Positions 25,548 through 38,770 are shown, counted from the stretch's first letter. The stretch: DNA of 64,000 nucleotides from Parapristionchus giblindavisi (GCA_943737045.1 CALSFV010000247.1:1-64000); one strand, 5' to 3'. Numbers and translations are program-made. The notes: generated by a model from the sequence alone, not told the origin.

Positions 25548-26051
25548 CTTCGGAACAAATAACTCAAAAATTTAGGAAAAGGGGGTGTTCTTCTTCCAGT
25601 ATGTTATTAAGTTTTTCATGCGCTTTCAAATGAGGGGTTTGCGAAAAAAATACGTTAATGCGTTCGTATGGTTCATCCCCTTGGCAATTTTCTGATGATT
25701 TGAAGTCATTTTCGCCCAACCACAATCTCTCGTTTCACACACTCTCTCGCCCGAGAGTGAAAGAAATAGATGGAAGAGAAAGGGAGTTTCATTTCGCACC
25801 GCGAGCTCGAGACCGTGCGGTGCAGAATGGAATGGAATGGAATGACAAGGAATGGGCGAGAGAGAACGAGAGATTGTGGTTGGGCGAAAATGACTTCAAA
25901 TCATCAGAAATTTTCCAAGGGGATGAACCATACGAACGCATTAACGTATCTTTTTCGCAAACCGCTCATTTGAAAACGCATGAAAAACTTAATAACATAC
26001 TGGAAGAAGAACACCCCCTTTTCCTATATTTTTGAGTTATTTCTTCCGAAG
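25548..26051. mobile_element. Foldback MITE (CACTTCGG ends)
   Basis: The arms, roughly 25548-25735 and 25867-26051, are inverted copies beginning ACTTCGGAA and including AAATAACTCAAAAAT and AGGAAAAGGGGG. The spacer near 25735-25867 is GA-rich. No clear target duplication was found. The 120-residue frame across it is an artefact of the repeat. Confidence 0.85.
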
Positions 26052-26223
26052 TATTAAATTCGATATATTAGACGAAAATATCACAATTTTGACTTTCTTC
26101 GAACGATAAAAATATTTAGTTGACTTTTTGATGAACAATATAGTGATGATGATAAAAATAATGACCTTCTGATTTGAAATGCGGATTAAATTTAAGAACG
26201 CAAATCTTTATTTTAATAACGCT

Positions 26224-26406
26224 TCAGATATATTTTACAATATTAGGTTGTATTGAATAGCACCGATATGTGGGAGCAACAGGTAAAGAAGAGAGTTGCG
26301 AGATTCTTTTCCTTCGACCAAATAATATCGTGCATGAAACGGAGATTATAATAAGAAACAAGATGATAGAAGTACAGAAGAAAATGAGAAACTCGTAGAA
26401 TTCCAT
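26224..26406 (-). CDS. Possible 60-residue membrane microprotein
   Basis: A single frame begins MEFYEFLIFF, has one transmembrane helix (CTSIILFLIIISVSCTILF) followed at once by a positive cluster (GRRKR), and ends with a short polar tail. The hydrophobic helix with adjacent basic stop-transfer residues is what a real single-pass protein would show. AT-rich DNA can produce this by chance and no homologue is recognised. It may be one exon of a larger gene. Confidence 0.3.
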   Translation of the reverse strand: MEFYEFLIFFCTSIILFLIIISVSCTILFGRRKRISQLSSLPVAPTYRCYSIQPNIVKYI

Positions 26407-27037
26407 TCTGCTTTATAACTGAAAAAAATAATAATTTTCAAGAGTTATGAAAATTGAGAGCAGAGAGAAAATCGCACTACAGGATTAAATAAGAGTGTGT
26501 GAATCATATTTGTAGTGGACAGTTTGATAATACTTTGGTTGTGAGGAATTTATGATAGTCACGAACAAATAACACACGAATTTCTGATAGATCATATTCA
26601 ATTGTTATCTATGGCTATATAACTTTCCTCCGTTTGTGAAAATTTGAGAAAAGATAAATTAGAATATTTACTGTAGTTCAGAAGAATGTTGATCCATGTA
26701 CATATTTATTCATGTGGGAATGTGTTTTATTTTATGGTATTACTTATCAAAGGGATACTATCAATGCAAATTAAATAAAATGTATTTATCATACATCTCT
26801 TATTATACTATTAACATTTTCCACTCCTTATTTAATATTTAAATTTATCTTTAACTTGTCGTCGATTCATAGATTCCAAATCTTTATTCATAAAATCATC
26901 TGCTAAAGAATCTCGGATCGATATGTAATGTGATCGTTTTCAGTTGTGTTCTGATCATTTCAGTTCTTGTATGGGAATTTTGCACAGTAGCAAATGGATC
27001 TGAACGATACGAAAGTTCATAGATCAAAGATCAAAGA

Positions 27038-30000
27038 TCAAACTAACACAAGTGGATGAGATTGTAGGCAATATTGACTGGCTGCATATGAATTTGTCCT
27101 AATGGGATCAGATATCACTGAGATTGTATCGTTGTTCACTGACGCCAGAGCCTACAGTAATATTATAGTTCAAAGTTGAAAGATCAAAGATCATTACCTG
27201 AAACTGACCATTCCCAGGTTTTACTTGAATGGTCACCGAATACACATCAGAATATCCACTAATCCGTCGTAGATCAGTGATCTGACATCATTAATCAATA
27301 AACTAATACAAATTGATCCTCTTACCGTATCGAAATCTAACCGATAACAAGTGTTTGAAGTTATAAGAATATCAAGTTTAATGTTCAACTTTTCGGTGAT
27401 TTGTACTCCTATACGATCTGCGACAGTTTGACTGAGCAAACTTAAATTCAAATAAATCACTTTTTTGTACCAAACAGAATGATATTCACCTTATACCGGA
27501 ACTATTCATATTATCACTATACTCTGGCATTAAGCATAGACAATATTGAATTGGAATAGGTAGAGTTTTACAATTTCTCGGAGTTGATGGTAATCGTTGA
27601 AGGAGCGATGAGCCCTTTAATTGCAGTTAACGTTTATCTCATGATACTATGATAACTCCAACCGGTATTAGTTTTCGTTGTAATACTCAATTACAAACAA
27701 AATTATGATTTATCATAATTCACATTATTTACTCATTGTATCGTCAACTTATTCAAATATATTGTACTAACCTTGATTCGTCGTTGTACTTTCACTTTCT
27801 TTCGTTCTTTTCCATAATTCACGACGATATCAACAAAAGAGGCATAGAGATCAAAAGATGTTACCAATTTATCAGAATTCTCACGTAGAATTGGAGATAG
27901 TACAGATCTGAAAATATGAAACAATAGTAATAATAAAAATACTCATAATAATAAAAAAAATGAATATTAGATATAAGAAAAGAAACAAGAGCAACAAACC
28001 TAAATTTTTTCGGAACGCTTATGAAAAGCATAGGATTATGGGCATCTCTTCTTCCTATTTGTGTTTTCATTATCTGACATGAATAAAAGATCAAAGATCA
28101 GCGATCAAAGAACATACCTGACCAAATCGTCTTCCGTGATCACCCATAAAGAATACGAAGGAATCATCCAGCTAAAATGGCCAGCTCATTAAACATTTGG
28201 CTTTTTTTTAAATAAATTTTTTTACAAGCAAGTCTCACCTCCTTTCGGTTATCTTTGAAGAATTTGATTAAGTCTTGATCGGCATGAAACACATTATCAA
28301 CATTGTCATGACCTAATTCAGTTAACCATACTACTCCAAGTTTTGATCTTCCTGAATAGAGAAGTTTTTTTACTATATGAAAACGCGGGAGACTATGTGG
28401 CAACTATTGGAAACCTCACAATTTTAAACATAACCCTTTTAGCGCTTTACAAATTGAATTAGACGGGTTCTTTATGGTAACAATAATCTCGAGATCTTCT
28501 GAATTGATAAATGTTGTACCTGGATAGGATCGCACGAATTTTCCTTGATAGTCCAATAAATGTTTATGCCATTCAAAACAGTTGTTAATATTCAAAGATG
28601 CAGCGATACTCTTGACTTTCTCATGCATACGAATAGCAAATTGTCTGAATATAAATTGAAAAGGAATAATAAATACTCTATTTATTTGATAAAAAAACAT
28701 GCGAAACAGTTGGGTTTGGCTTAATCTGTCAGAAGTTCTTTTAATGTGTGTATACAGTGTAGCCTAAAAGTCATCGGACACTTTTTAATTTTTTTATAAC
28801 TTTTGATCCAGGAAAGCAATCAAGCTGAATCAGTCAATGTACAGAATTTATCAGGGAATACTACCATGATGTGGTGGTATAATTAAATTACTTCTTTATC
28901 GCGTAGTGATGACGCAATCGAAGTACACTTTTTTGAAAAATTTCAATTCTTTAGTGAAAAGTCCTGTTCTTCTGAAAAATTGTGAGAGTGGAGACACCCA
29001 CTAGGGCTGCACAGCCACGCAATCCGGAATGGCTTCGATTCCGATTTCAAGCTGTAGCAGGATCGCAAACTTGAGCCTCAAAATTTATAACTCAGCTTCT
29101 AGATGTGCTAACAACCCGTTCTAAGTGCTGAAATGATGCTAGTGGCAAGTAATGTTTATCCCCAGATTAGGTTAGTCATAGCTCGCCATTTGCCCTCAGG
29201 GCATAAAATAATTTTTTTTTTGGGAGGACCGATTTTGAGACCCTACCGTTCAGAGGGCAGGTCTTCTAAAATTATGGTTCCTGGGCAAGCAGCTATGCAA
29301 TATATCATATATTTATTTCCCTTATTTTGGTTTACTTCAGATTCCTTTTAGACCCGTAGTTAAAGTTATGCTGAGGTCTACTCGGTGCGCGCCCTTGTAA
29401 TTTCTCTTTCACTGCTCTCATCCCTGAGCCTCTATTGATGAAATCTCTTATTTGCAAACCATTTATGCAAGTTTGAGATAATCACAAACGTTTTTACACT
29501 ATTGCTGAACTTCGATCTTTGATATTTGGATTTTGATCTTTGATCGCTGAAACCGAGTAGACCTCAGCATAACTTTAACTACGGGTCTAAAAGGAATCTG
29601 AAGTAAACCAAAATAAGGGAAATAAATATATGATATATTGCAAACCTGCTTGCGCAGGAACCATAATTTTAGAAGACCTGCCCTCTGAACGGTACGGTCT
29701 CAAAATCGGTCCTCCCAACAAAAAATTATTTTATGCCCTGAAGGCAAATGACGAGCTATGACTAACCTAATCTGGGGATAAACATTACTCGCCACTAGCA
29801 TCAATTTAGCACTTAGAACGGGTCGTTAGCACATCTAGAAGTTGAGTTATAAATTTTTGGGGGGTCAAAGATGCAACCCTGCTACAGCTTGAAATCGGAG
29901 TCGGAGCCATTCCGGATTGCTTGACTGTGCAGCCCTAGTGGGTGTCTCCACTCTCACAATTTTTCAGAAGAATAGGATTTTTCACTAAAGAATTGAAATT

Positions 30001-32306
30001 TTTCAAAAAAAGTGTACTTCGATTGCGTCATCACTACGCGATAAAGAAGTAATTTAATTATACCACCACATCATGGTAATATTCCCTGATAAATTCTGTA
30101 CATTGACTGAAAAGATCAAAAGATCAGCTTGATTGCTTTCCTGGATCAAAAGTTATAAAAAAATTAAAAAGTGCCCGATGACTTTTAGGCTACACTGTAC
30201 CTTGCAGTATGATTAGTCAAAGTTTGTCTGAATCCACAACACGAAACATAAATGAAAGGAGATTCTTGATAATCATCACTCATCATTGTTATGTAATCAG
30301 CCTGATGTATACTATCTCTTTCACATATTAAACAACTATAATAATATAATATATTTAACCAAACCTCATTGAACAATTCAAATATTGATCCTTTTCCATC
30401 GAGATATTGGAGACAAAATTCATCATCACTCATCTCAGATTTAATAGATTTCATACCAAATGATGAACGTTTCAGATCAGTCATTAAAACGTCTTCAAAT
30501 TAATAATATCGATTTTTATAAGTTATTGACAAACCAAAGAACATTGCCATTATATTTGGTCGGGAATTCTCTCCAACTTTATTCAAATATTTGAAATCAA
30601 TCGAATCGAACGTCTCTTGTATGAAATCGATGGTTCTTGGAAATGATCTGTTGAAAATGAAACGATCAGAGACCAGTTCCAGTTAATCCATTTCGATGTG
30701 TATAATATAGAAAAAAAAGACTACACTTAGAGAAAAAACTGTAACACACGTAACACAGAGGACCTATGAAGTGTTATCTTTAACACTTTTGGGTGTTCAA
30801 ATAGCTCAAAAAGTGTTAAATATAACGCTTCACACTTCACTTATGTGCTGTGGGATGCACCTCTTTTCTCTGTGTAAGTACGTAGAAGATAAAACATCGA
30901 ACCTGTGACCTGCAGATCGAGATACTGAATCGACAACAACTATGTACACATTGGGTCTTACTTCAGATAGACTTTCTCTATTATTTATCCTTAAATAGTT
31001 TGATTCTTCCTTGATTTAGATCAATGTTCTACCTTTCAAACACTTGAGTATGAAGATAATGAAAGAGAAGTTCATCTTTGCGGAAGCATTGAGTCTCAAC
31101 TACATCGTCCTGAAACACAAATCAATTGAAAATGCTACTATTGTTAGACATATCATTGTTAGATCACTTTGTAAAAATTACACTTTACTAAAAAAACACT
31201 GAAAAGGATCAAAATGTACCTCAAATACAAAATTGTCTTCGAGAGAGTGCCATTCTTTGGCTTCATATTGCCGTTCCATGTAGAATGATAACGATCTGAT
31301 ATGATATTCAGTATACAATATTCAGTGGAAAGGGTGGATCATCACAATATCAATGGAAATTTCTGAAATACCAACCTTGCTCTGCATTCAATATCTTTAT
31401 CCAATGAAACATTGGGATTGATCTTCACTCGACCGTCCAGATCAAGTTCAGTCCAAGGAATGAATGAACGATTACAATTTCTGTAAGATATTTCAAATAT
31501 TGTATATATCCTTTATCTAAAAACAACTTACTTAACAGGATTATAATTCGGATTAACAATCGCTCGTACTTCATCGTCCCAGATTGGATATCCATTCAAT
31601 TCGCATACATCATCAGTCAATGATTGATCAGTAGTCATGAAGTCGTCATCATATTCTGAATTGATATTTAAACGTTTAAACTATGATAAAAAAGGAACAA
31701 ATCAGGACAAGATTCGAGTTTTAAAAAACGTTTGAGCAATCAAAAACACTTACGTTCTATAAGTTCCTCGATAGATCTTCCGGTCTTCGTTCGTAGTTCA
31801 CAAATGACACCCATGGCTACTATTGTTCCATCATCAATCTTATCGAAGATACCTTAGATGTCATTCATTAAATGACTATTCACCATCGAAATTTAAATTC
31901 TTCACCATTGAAGCGCTGATTCTTTTGACAATGAAGCAAAGAAGGGAAGCCAGTCCAAGCTCTCGAGATTAGGCATATGCCAATCGATAGGTCTGGAAAG
32001 CCAAGAGACCGGTTGTTGTTACTGCATGAGAAAAAACGAGAGAGGAATATGCAAATTTCTCGGAGCATAGGAGTCGCCAGCCATAATAGTCAATATAAAA
32101 AAAAATCTTTTTTGAAGACCTATCGATTCACATATGTCTCATCTCGAAAGCTTGGACTGACTACACTTTATAAGGAGAGATAGAGAATGTTGAAAGATAC
32201 CTTGTTTGAGTGATCCAAATGAGTCTTCGATGTGAGCAAATAATATGAAGTACACAAGGATAGCTATAGAGAGAGGAACAATGATCTTGGAAGAATTAAA
32301 AGACAT
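27038..32306 (-). CDS. DUF229 family type II membrane protein
   Basis: DUF229 proteins are metazoan, especially nematode, proteins related to the sulfatase/alkaline phosphatase fold; their substrates are largely unknown. The first exon gives a short cytoplasmic N-terminus and a signal anchor (IIVPLSIAILVYFILFA). In order follow CELNGYPIWDD, the hallmark DSVSRSFPRTIDF and NSRPNIMAMFFG, ELGHDNVDNVFHADQDL, FVFFMGDHGRRFGQ (a metal-site-like DHG), RRDAHNPMLFISVPKKF, TSFDLYASFVDIV, SSLLQRLPSTPRNC and IQYCLCLMPEYSD. It ends SQYCLQSHPLVLV and TGA. About twenty small exons. One intron contains a 1.4-kb MITE whose end lies on the splice donor (30199-30200), and another contains a 151-base MITE. Length and motif order match intact family members. 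Confidence 0.88.
28755..30197. mobile_element. 1.44-kb TA-flanked foldback MITE, Tc1/mariner type
   Basis: The ends CAGTGTAGCCTAAAAGTCAT and inverse are flanked by TA (28753-28754 and 30198-30199). Arms of about 630 bases pair almost throughout around a spacer near 29385-29550 that contains TTTGATC heptamers. There is no transposase. Diverged relatives lie at about 34096-34450 and 41530-41930. It occupies an intron of the DUF229 gene. Confidence 0.93.
30724..30874. mobile_element. Short TA-flanked MITE in a DUF229 intron
   Basis: The ends CACTTAGAGAAAA and the inverse of CACAGAGAAAAG are flanked by TA (30722-30723 and 30875-30876). The two halves pair imperfectly around 30800 through AGTGTTA and TAACACT motifs. 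Confidence 0.7.
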
Positions 32307-32917
32307 TCAGAGATATCTTCATTAATCTCTAGTTCCTTACACAATTCTAGTTGATCTGATAAAAATAATTTTAGAACATAAAATAGAAGAATGTGCAAAA
32401 TTACACTCGTGGCAAATTCTTTTAAAGATGTCTAACTGGACTGCGACAATGAAAAGTTCTCTCAAAAAGATGAGAGATGAAGCGGGGACATTAGTAAGGT
32501 TACTAACATAAGTTATATGAGAAAACGTTCCTACTATTTTCGAATCTTAGATAAACAAAAGCTCAAATATGAAAGATTTTTGCCGTTTGTGTGCGATATT
32601 AGCCGAATCGAAGGGGGGAGGAGTACACGTAACTAAAGAAACTATGGAAATAGTTGACACCATGGATACACAGATGGTAAAGGAATGAGACAAGACAAAG
32701 AAGAATCGACGATGAATAAAACAATTGACTAATGTTCCACACTTTTGATATTATGATTACAAACTATGAAGAGTTTCACTGAACAAATTGAATAATAAAT
32801 TGAAATACGAATAGCAATATACGACTGAAACTTTAACGCGTGGATGGAACAAAATGAATGTATCTCTCAAAGTGAATATGCAAAACTGGATAATGACCCT
32901 GGACTACTATATGCTAA
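32307..32917. other. Intergenic, nothing recognised
   Basis: Region upstream of the DUF229 start, up to the 3' tail of the LINE fragment. Presumably holds the DUF229 promoter; no specific site identified. Confidence 0.45.
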
Positions 32918-33779
32918 TTATTTATTTTATTTATTTTATTTCTTTATCCATCAGTTAAAATCAAGAATAATGAATGAATGAAGCAATAAGGGAGTGATGG
33001 AGTTCCGTCGCTTAAGCGATTTCGGTTGGGGAGTGGCAGCTTTAGCTGAACAATGATATTAAGGACGAATACGAGATTGAGTTATAATATTGTGAGGGGG
33101 CAAATTTAGTATCCCTGCACGGAATATATGGGGAGGGGAAGAGACAAGCTCTTGGGTGAGGGAGTTCCACGTGGACAGAGATCTAGAGGCACAAGTGGAA
33201 AGGGATTTGGGAATACAAAAAGGTAGTGATATCCTATAACGATGGCTAATTCTATTACAATCAATATAATATAAGTGAGAGGAGTCAAATAAAGAATAGT
33301 TATGTACTGTGCTATGGAGAAATTGGAGATCACGGATGGCTCTTCTATATTCTAATGTGGGGAGTTGAAGAAAAGCGTTGCGTTCGTTAAAAGGTAAGGG
33401 AGCAAGTTTGCATTTAGCAAAAAGTCTATATGTGAAATTTCTTTGTACACTTTCTATTGAATTGGTCAGGTATTTAAGGGTGGGATTCCAGATAATAGGA
33501 CAAGATTCAAGAATTGGTCTTATATAAACAGTATAAGCTTTAGATAAAAGTGAATGGGAACGAGAGTGGACAGACAAGAACAGCATATTAATAGAAGCTT
33601 TGGCCTTGGTAGTTATGACTGATATATGGTGATTAAACGATAAATCAGAGCTCATGTGAACTCCTAAGTCTCTTACAACAGGTGATGAGGAAAGTGGGCA
33701 ACCATTCATAATATACTGGGTACGAGCCTTTAAAGGGCCAATATGGAGGACAGTATAGTATAAATCCATATGGATCCAT
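32918..33779 (-). mobile_element. 5'-truncated non-LTR retrotransposon (LINE)
   Basis: A 236-codon frame (33059-33769) is the C-terminal end of a Jockey/CR1-type reverse transcriptase. It contains DLGVHMSSDLSFNHHI, the thumb-region YIRPILESCPIIWNP and SIESVQRNFTYRLF, all typical of this block. The catalytic domains are missing. Downstream in transcript sense is a stem-loop (CCGTCGCTTAAGCGATTTCGG region, 33005-33025) and an AAATA/AATAA tail at 32942-32918. The frame is open, which suggests a fairly recent insertion. Confidence 0.88.
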
Positions 33780-34095
33780 ACACATACATATACTTACCGA
33801 TCCATACACTCTTCAAATATATCAATGAAATAAAGTAAAAGATAATGGTACAACCCGTTATTCAAGGCACACGAAGTCCTTCTGGTCAATGAAATATAAT
33901 AAAGAATAGTAAAGAAGGAAAAAGAATGAATTAGAGATGTCAAGGGGATGATACATCATGAATCACTCCTCTCTCTCAGTCAATTGATACTAGTTGATTC
34001 AATCAATATAAGTATTATACATTAGTGACCTGTAGAATATCTACCAAGGGAATAATTTTAGGATCTGAGAAATTCAATAAAATGATGTACGTACA

Positions 34096-34450
34096 GACAG
34101 CGTTAACGCAAAGTCATAGGATGTTTTTTTTCATTTTTTATAACTTTTGATCCAGAACATCAATATAGCTCTTGATTTATCTTTTGTAAACTTCCCTAAC
34201 CCCCCACTTTTATAAGAGAATCAAAGCTGTGATCTAGTTATTACAATATTTTTCGTCGTTCTTCTTTTTATATCAATATATATTATATTATACATAGCAT
34301 ATCGTTATTTACACTTGTCCAAGAAACGATAAATTTATTAAAGCTGATCTTTTGAGTCAACGTACAGAATTTACAAAGAAATATTACCGAGATGTGTTAG
34401 TATAATCAAACTAAAGGATTGCTTCTCTCGTCTTCATTGATGACGTCATA
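34096..34450 (+). mobile_element. Degenerate relative of the 28755 MITE
   Basis: Short blocks match the DUF229 MITE: AAAGTCATAGGATG, TATAACTTTTGATCCAG, then TACAGAATTTACAAAG and GAGATGTGTTAGTATAAT. It is interrupted by unrelated AT-rich sequence and lacks a clean opposite end. Confidence 0.55.
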
Positions 34451-34539
34451 GAGAGGTCCTCACCGTCTTCATTGGAAGGTCGCCTACAGATGTGGATGTA
34501 TTCCGTGGCCGAATCTTCAGGCGATCACCGTTCTTTCGA

Positions 34540-34670
34540 AATGATAAAGATTTTTTGGGTTGTTTTGTCTGCAATCGGTGTCCAAGCCCGCGCAGTAAAA
34601 TGGGCGGAGTAAGAATCGTTATATAAGTAAGGTCCAGCAGAAATGGGCGGAGCCATATATCGGTATAGAA
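34540..34670 (+). repeat. Diverged third copy of a palindrome segment
   Basis: Matches the right palindrome arm near 39885-40012 (for example GGTGTCCAAGCCCGCG and GGGCGGAGCCATATATCGGT) with many differences. It lies just outside the palindrome, so this piece is a dispersed repeat, older than or independent of the palindrome. Confidence 0.65.
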
Positions 34671-34719
34671 GTAGGGCAGTAAGAGAGTATCTGTAGATCG
34701 TTTAGTATGTTTATGAATT

Positions 34720-34800
34720 GGGAACCATGGCCTAGTGGTTAACAGGTCGGACAATCATTTATCGGTTTGTAAAGCTTCGATTCCTAATAGCGGATATAAG
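34720..34800 (+). repeat. tRNA-derived SINE-like sequence
   Basis: TGGCCTAGTGG (A box) is followed 36 bases on by GCTTCGATTCC (B box with one mismatch to GGTTCGANTCC). The expected acceptor and anticodon stems do not form convincingly, so this looks like a tRNA-derived SINE head rather than a tRNA gene. Confidence 0.6.
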
Positions 34801-37181
34801 AAAGGTGACCGCTTTTCATTTTTTCAAGTTCCGAAATCTCTTATTTTCAAAGTAGTTTCACGCAAGCACAATTGAATGATGAGTTAGGAAAATTTGCCTC
34901 TATGTCTGCAGAAATGACAATAGTATTGATTATAAGATAGGAAGTGGTTCCGTTTCAATGCTAGAACAGTGAGAGAGTGGCCAGATGATCAGACAAGATC
35001 GATGGGCAGAGACGCAGAGAGTCATCGCGCGCACTAAACTCGATATACCACCACTATTGCGACGGGAGGGGGAGCGGGGATAACTTCACTGAAAAAATTT
35101 AAAATTTAAAAAATAATAATTTTGATAAAATAAAGATTCTAAATGGATTTAATAATTTTATTGGCACAGATTTCATATAAAAAAGTCGAAATATCTGCTA
35201 AAGAAAATATCTCTCTGGAGGCCAGAAATATATTTAGTTGATATAGTGAACAATTTATGTAGGGCGCTCAAAATAATTATTATAACCTGCTAAATGACCG
35301 TAATAAACACTTGCACCAGCTACACTACCTGCGAAAAAATCAGAATAATAATAATAAATAATAATAAATTTATGCTTTACAAGGATAACTCAGATAGAAT
35401 GAACAATTTATGTCGTGACGAAACATAAAATACGGTGCCACAACTTAGGCAGCAAAGAATAACAAATAATTATTACATATCAAAAAAAGACAAATTGATA
35501 TAATACTTTCTCGGGATGATTTAACAATTAATAGAGATGCTATTGCTAAATTTATTCCAATTGAAAAAAAATATTCTTTATCTTCATTAAATTTATTCTA
35601 TAACCACGGTAATATCTCAATCAGCTCAGTGACCGCATACTTTAAATTGCTAATATTAGGGTTAGTTTTCAATGAGTTTTATTATTAGATCAATTCTATT
35701 AAATACTAAATTTATTCTATTTTGACTGAAAAAAAAACTAAATTGTATATTATATGTATGTGTATGTATATTATAAAAGGAAGAACACATTAAAGATGTA
35801 GTGTTTCTCTAATTAAACTTTCCAGCCGACTTCCCCTTTAAAATTGATTGTCCGGCGTGGTGTCTACTCGAACTATTATATGACACGTCAAATTATCTAC
35901 ATAAACTTTCTAAAGTCAGTGATTATACACCGATATGTTGCTCCGCCCCATTTCTGATTAGCCACATAGTGATTCTGACTCCACCCATTTAACTTCGCGG
36001 GCTTGGACACCGCTTGCAAACAACACATCACCCAAAATCTTTATTCATTTAAAAAGTAGCCAACGAGTGAGGTCTTCGAGGAAATATTCGTCACACTTCA
36101 AAGTTGTCCATCCACGTCCGTCGAGTAGATTCGTCATCGCGATGGTGACACCCTTCCTCGGACGACCTCATCGACGAAGCTGATGAAGAAGATTCGCTAA
36201 TATAATTACGAAGAAACAATGAGTAAACATCTAGGAAAGAATATCATCGCTTTACACACTACAGTTCACAACATTCCACAAACTATTTGGTCCAAGGCAA
36301 CGAGACCTTTGAACTTTGAACTTTGTCAGGTTCGAAAAGGCTATCAGATACCCTATACATAAACGTTAGCAAACCTAGTCTACATTCTACGAACGTTTCG
36401 TCGCTAGAGCATACGGAGGGAAGAAGGACAAGAATAAATCAATGATCAAAGAATGCAGATTGGCCTGATTTTCAAATTCACACTGACAATGAGATTTTTT
36501 CATGCACTCTCTGCTCTGATCAATTACTAGACACTAGTTCCACTTAATCTCTCTCAACAAATATCGATTGATCTTGTCCATTTGTATGCATCGTGTCGTG
36601 CACGCAAGATACTAGATTTATTACATATCTATATGAATCAGACATATAAGAGTAAGACTATCGATTAATCTACCTCAACCCCCAATCCCAGTATATTCAA
36701 AAACCGGCTTACCCATCACCCCATCATTCACGAATTACGTCCTTTGTAACCCCCCCCCCCCCAGTCTGGAGAGTCAATATTATATTATATCATGTTCTTA
36801 TCCCTTTAAATTTTCTCATGTCTCGTTACGCCTCGGGCGTAGATAAATTAAATTAAACCCTATCAGCCGTGTCACATCAAGATGAATACAAAACGGCCAT
36901 GATAGTTGCTCATACTAATTAATACAGTGGAAAGAAATAGTGCGTACGGTATGAGGAGTGACAGTTATGATAAGGGAAACACGTACTATAGTAAGAATGA
37001 GAGATGTCTACGGTATTAAGGCCAATACAAGATTCCCATGCAAAACACGTGAACACTAATCTGTCCACGAAGCCATACCCAGCCGTACAAGGAGTAAAAC
37101 CGGTGAGCCATATAATTGCTCGGTACCGGGAGTACCCCACGAACGGACATTCCGGGCTACGAAACCGAAGGATTGAGGACT

Positions 37182-37775
37182 AACTAACTAATTAAGATCA
37201 GAAGATCGATACGACTATCGAGGGGTGGGATACGGTACCTCACTGATGGAATAGACGTACCTCTGCGTAGATGAACGACGAATGTAGGTGAGCGTAGGGC
37301 AGTTGACGAACAGCAAGACGATCATCGAAGTTGTTGTTTAGCCGATGAGAGAAGACGGACATGTGGGATGAGACGATAACCTATAATGGAATAATTTCTT
37401 ATATATGGATATCTACTGTAGTGGTGCATGGTGGCTAATACAGGATATCCATGAAAAACACGTGAACACACAAAGACAGAGGACTAACTAACTAACTAAT
37501 TTCAGAAAGATCAATACGACTATCGAGGGGTGGGATACGGTACCTCACTGATGGAAGAGACGTATCTCTGCGTAGATGAACGACGAATGTAGGTGATCGT
37601 AGGGCAGTTGAGAGAAAAACAGCACGACGATCATCGAAGTTGTTGTTCAGCCGATGAGAGAAGACGGACATGTGGGATGAGACGACAACCTATAATGGAA
37701 TAATGGCTTGTATACTGTGTCTACTATAGGGGTGTACGGAGGCTAATACAGGATATCCATGAAAAAACGTTTAAG
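37182..37775 (-). repeat. Two tandem promoter-like units, left arm
   Basis: Two direct copies of a unit of roughly 300 bases (about 37182-37470 and 37480-37775) share GGTGGGATACGGTACCTCAC, GTAGATGAACGACGAATG and GATGAGAGAAGACGGACATG. Read on minus, each has an AT-rich TATA-like segment, then a short leader ending CGCAGAG before GTACG, like an exon with a 5' splice site. Confidence 0.7.
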
Positions 37776-38060
37776 GTACCTTACTGAAGAAGACGCATCT
37801 TTGAGTGTACTCCGGAAGATGAGACATCTAGACGATCATCTCAGTTGTAGTTGAACCGGTGAGAGGAGAAGACGGGCAGATCATTCCTTTCTATCCTTCT
37901 AGAACGTAAACATCGAGCGCGTGGGCGGGTTTGGAAATGCGCATATAAGGCACAATCCTTACTCTGATAGTCATTTGTCTGTTCATTCCACCTTCCCGTC
38001 ATCACCTCTCATCGGCCCGTCGTTCGTCTAATCAAAGATGCGTCTTCTTCAATAAGGTAC
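37770..38060. promoter_or_regulatory. Palindrome centre with GC box and TATA-like element
   Basis: GTGGGCGGG at 37921-37929 is followed by GCATATAAGG at 37941-37950. Downstream on + a leader reads through CTCTCATCGG to AATAAG before GTACCTT, mirroring the layout of the tandem units. Promoter activity is inferred from sequence only. Confidence 0.35.
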
Positions 38061-38770
38061 CTTATACGGTTTTTAATAGGTATCCTGTATTAGCCACCAT
38101 GCTCCACTACAGTAGACAAAGTATATAAGCCATTATTCCCTTATAGGTTATCGTCTCATCCCACATTTCCGTCTTCTCTCATCGGCTGAACAACAACTTC
38201 GATGATCGTCTTGCTGTTCGTCAACTGCCCTACGCTCACCTACATTCGTCGTTCATCTACGCAGAGGTACGTCTATTCCATCAGTGAGGTACCGTATCCC
38301 ATCCCACAATAGTCTTATCGATCTTTCTGAAATTTGTTAGTCAGTTAGTCCTCTGTTTTTCGATTCCATAGCCCGGAATGTCCGTTCGTGGGGTACTCCC
38401 GGTACCGAGCAATTATATGGCTCACCGGGTTTACTCTTTGTACGGCTGGGTCTGGCTTCGTGGACAGATCAGTGTTCACGTGTTTTTCATGGATATCCTG
38501 TATTAGCCACCATGCACAACTACAGTATACACAGTATATAAGCCATTATTCCATTATAGGTTATCGTCTCATCCCACATTTCCGTCTTCTCTCATCGGCT
38601 GAACAACAACTTCGATGATCGTCTTGCTGTTCGTCAACTGCCCTACGCTCACCTACATTCGTCGTTCATCTACGCAGAGGTACGTCTATTCCATCAGTGA
38701 GGTACCGTATCCCACCCCTCGATAGTCGTATCGATCTTCTGATCTTAATTAGTTAGTTAGTCCTCAATCC
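38060..38770 (+). repeat. Two tandem promoter-like units, right arm
   Basis: Inverse counterparts of the left-arm units (about 38060-38330 and 38490-38770). They have clearer TATA boxes (GTATATAAGC at 38121-38130 and again near 38535) and leaders ending GCAGAG before GTACGTC. About 100 extra bases separate them compared with the left arm. Confidence 0.7.

Noticed and set aside
25658..26035. 125-residue frame on +
   Set aside because: It runs through both arms of a foldback MITE.
34446..34754. 102-residue minus-strand frame
   Set aside because: It spans a dispersed repeat and the SINE-like head; no domain or splice linkage.
34720..34800. tRNA gene on +
   Set aside because: Both promoter boxes are present but the cloverleaf does not close; scored as SINE-like.
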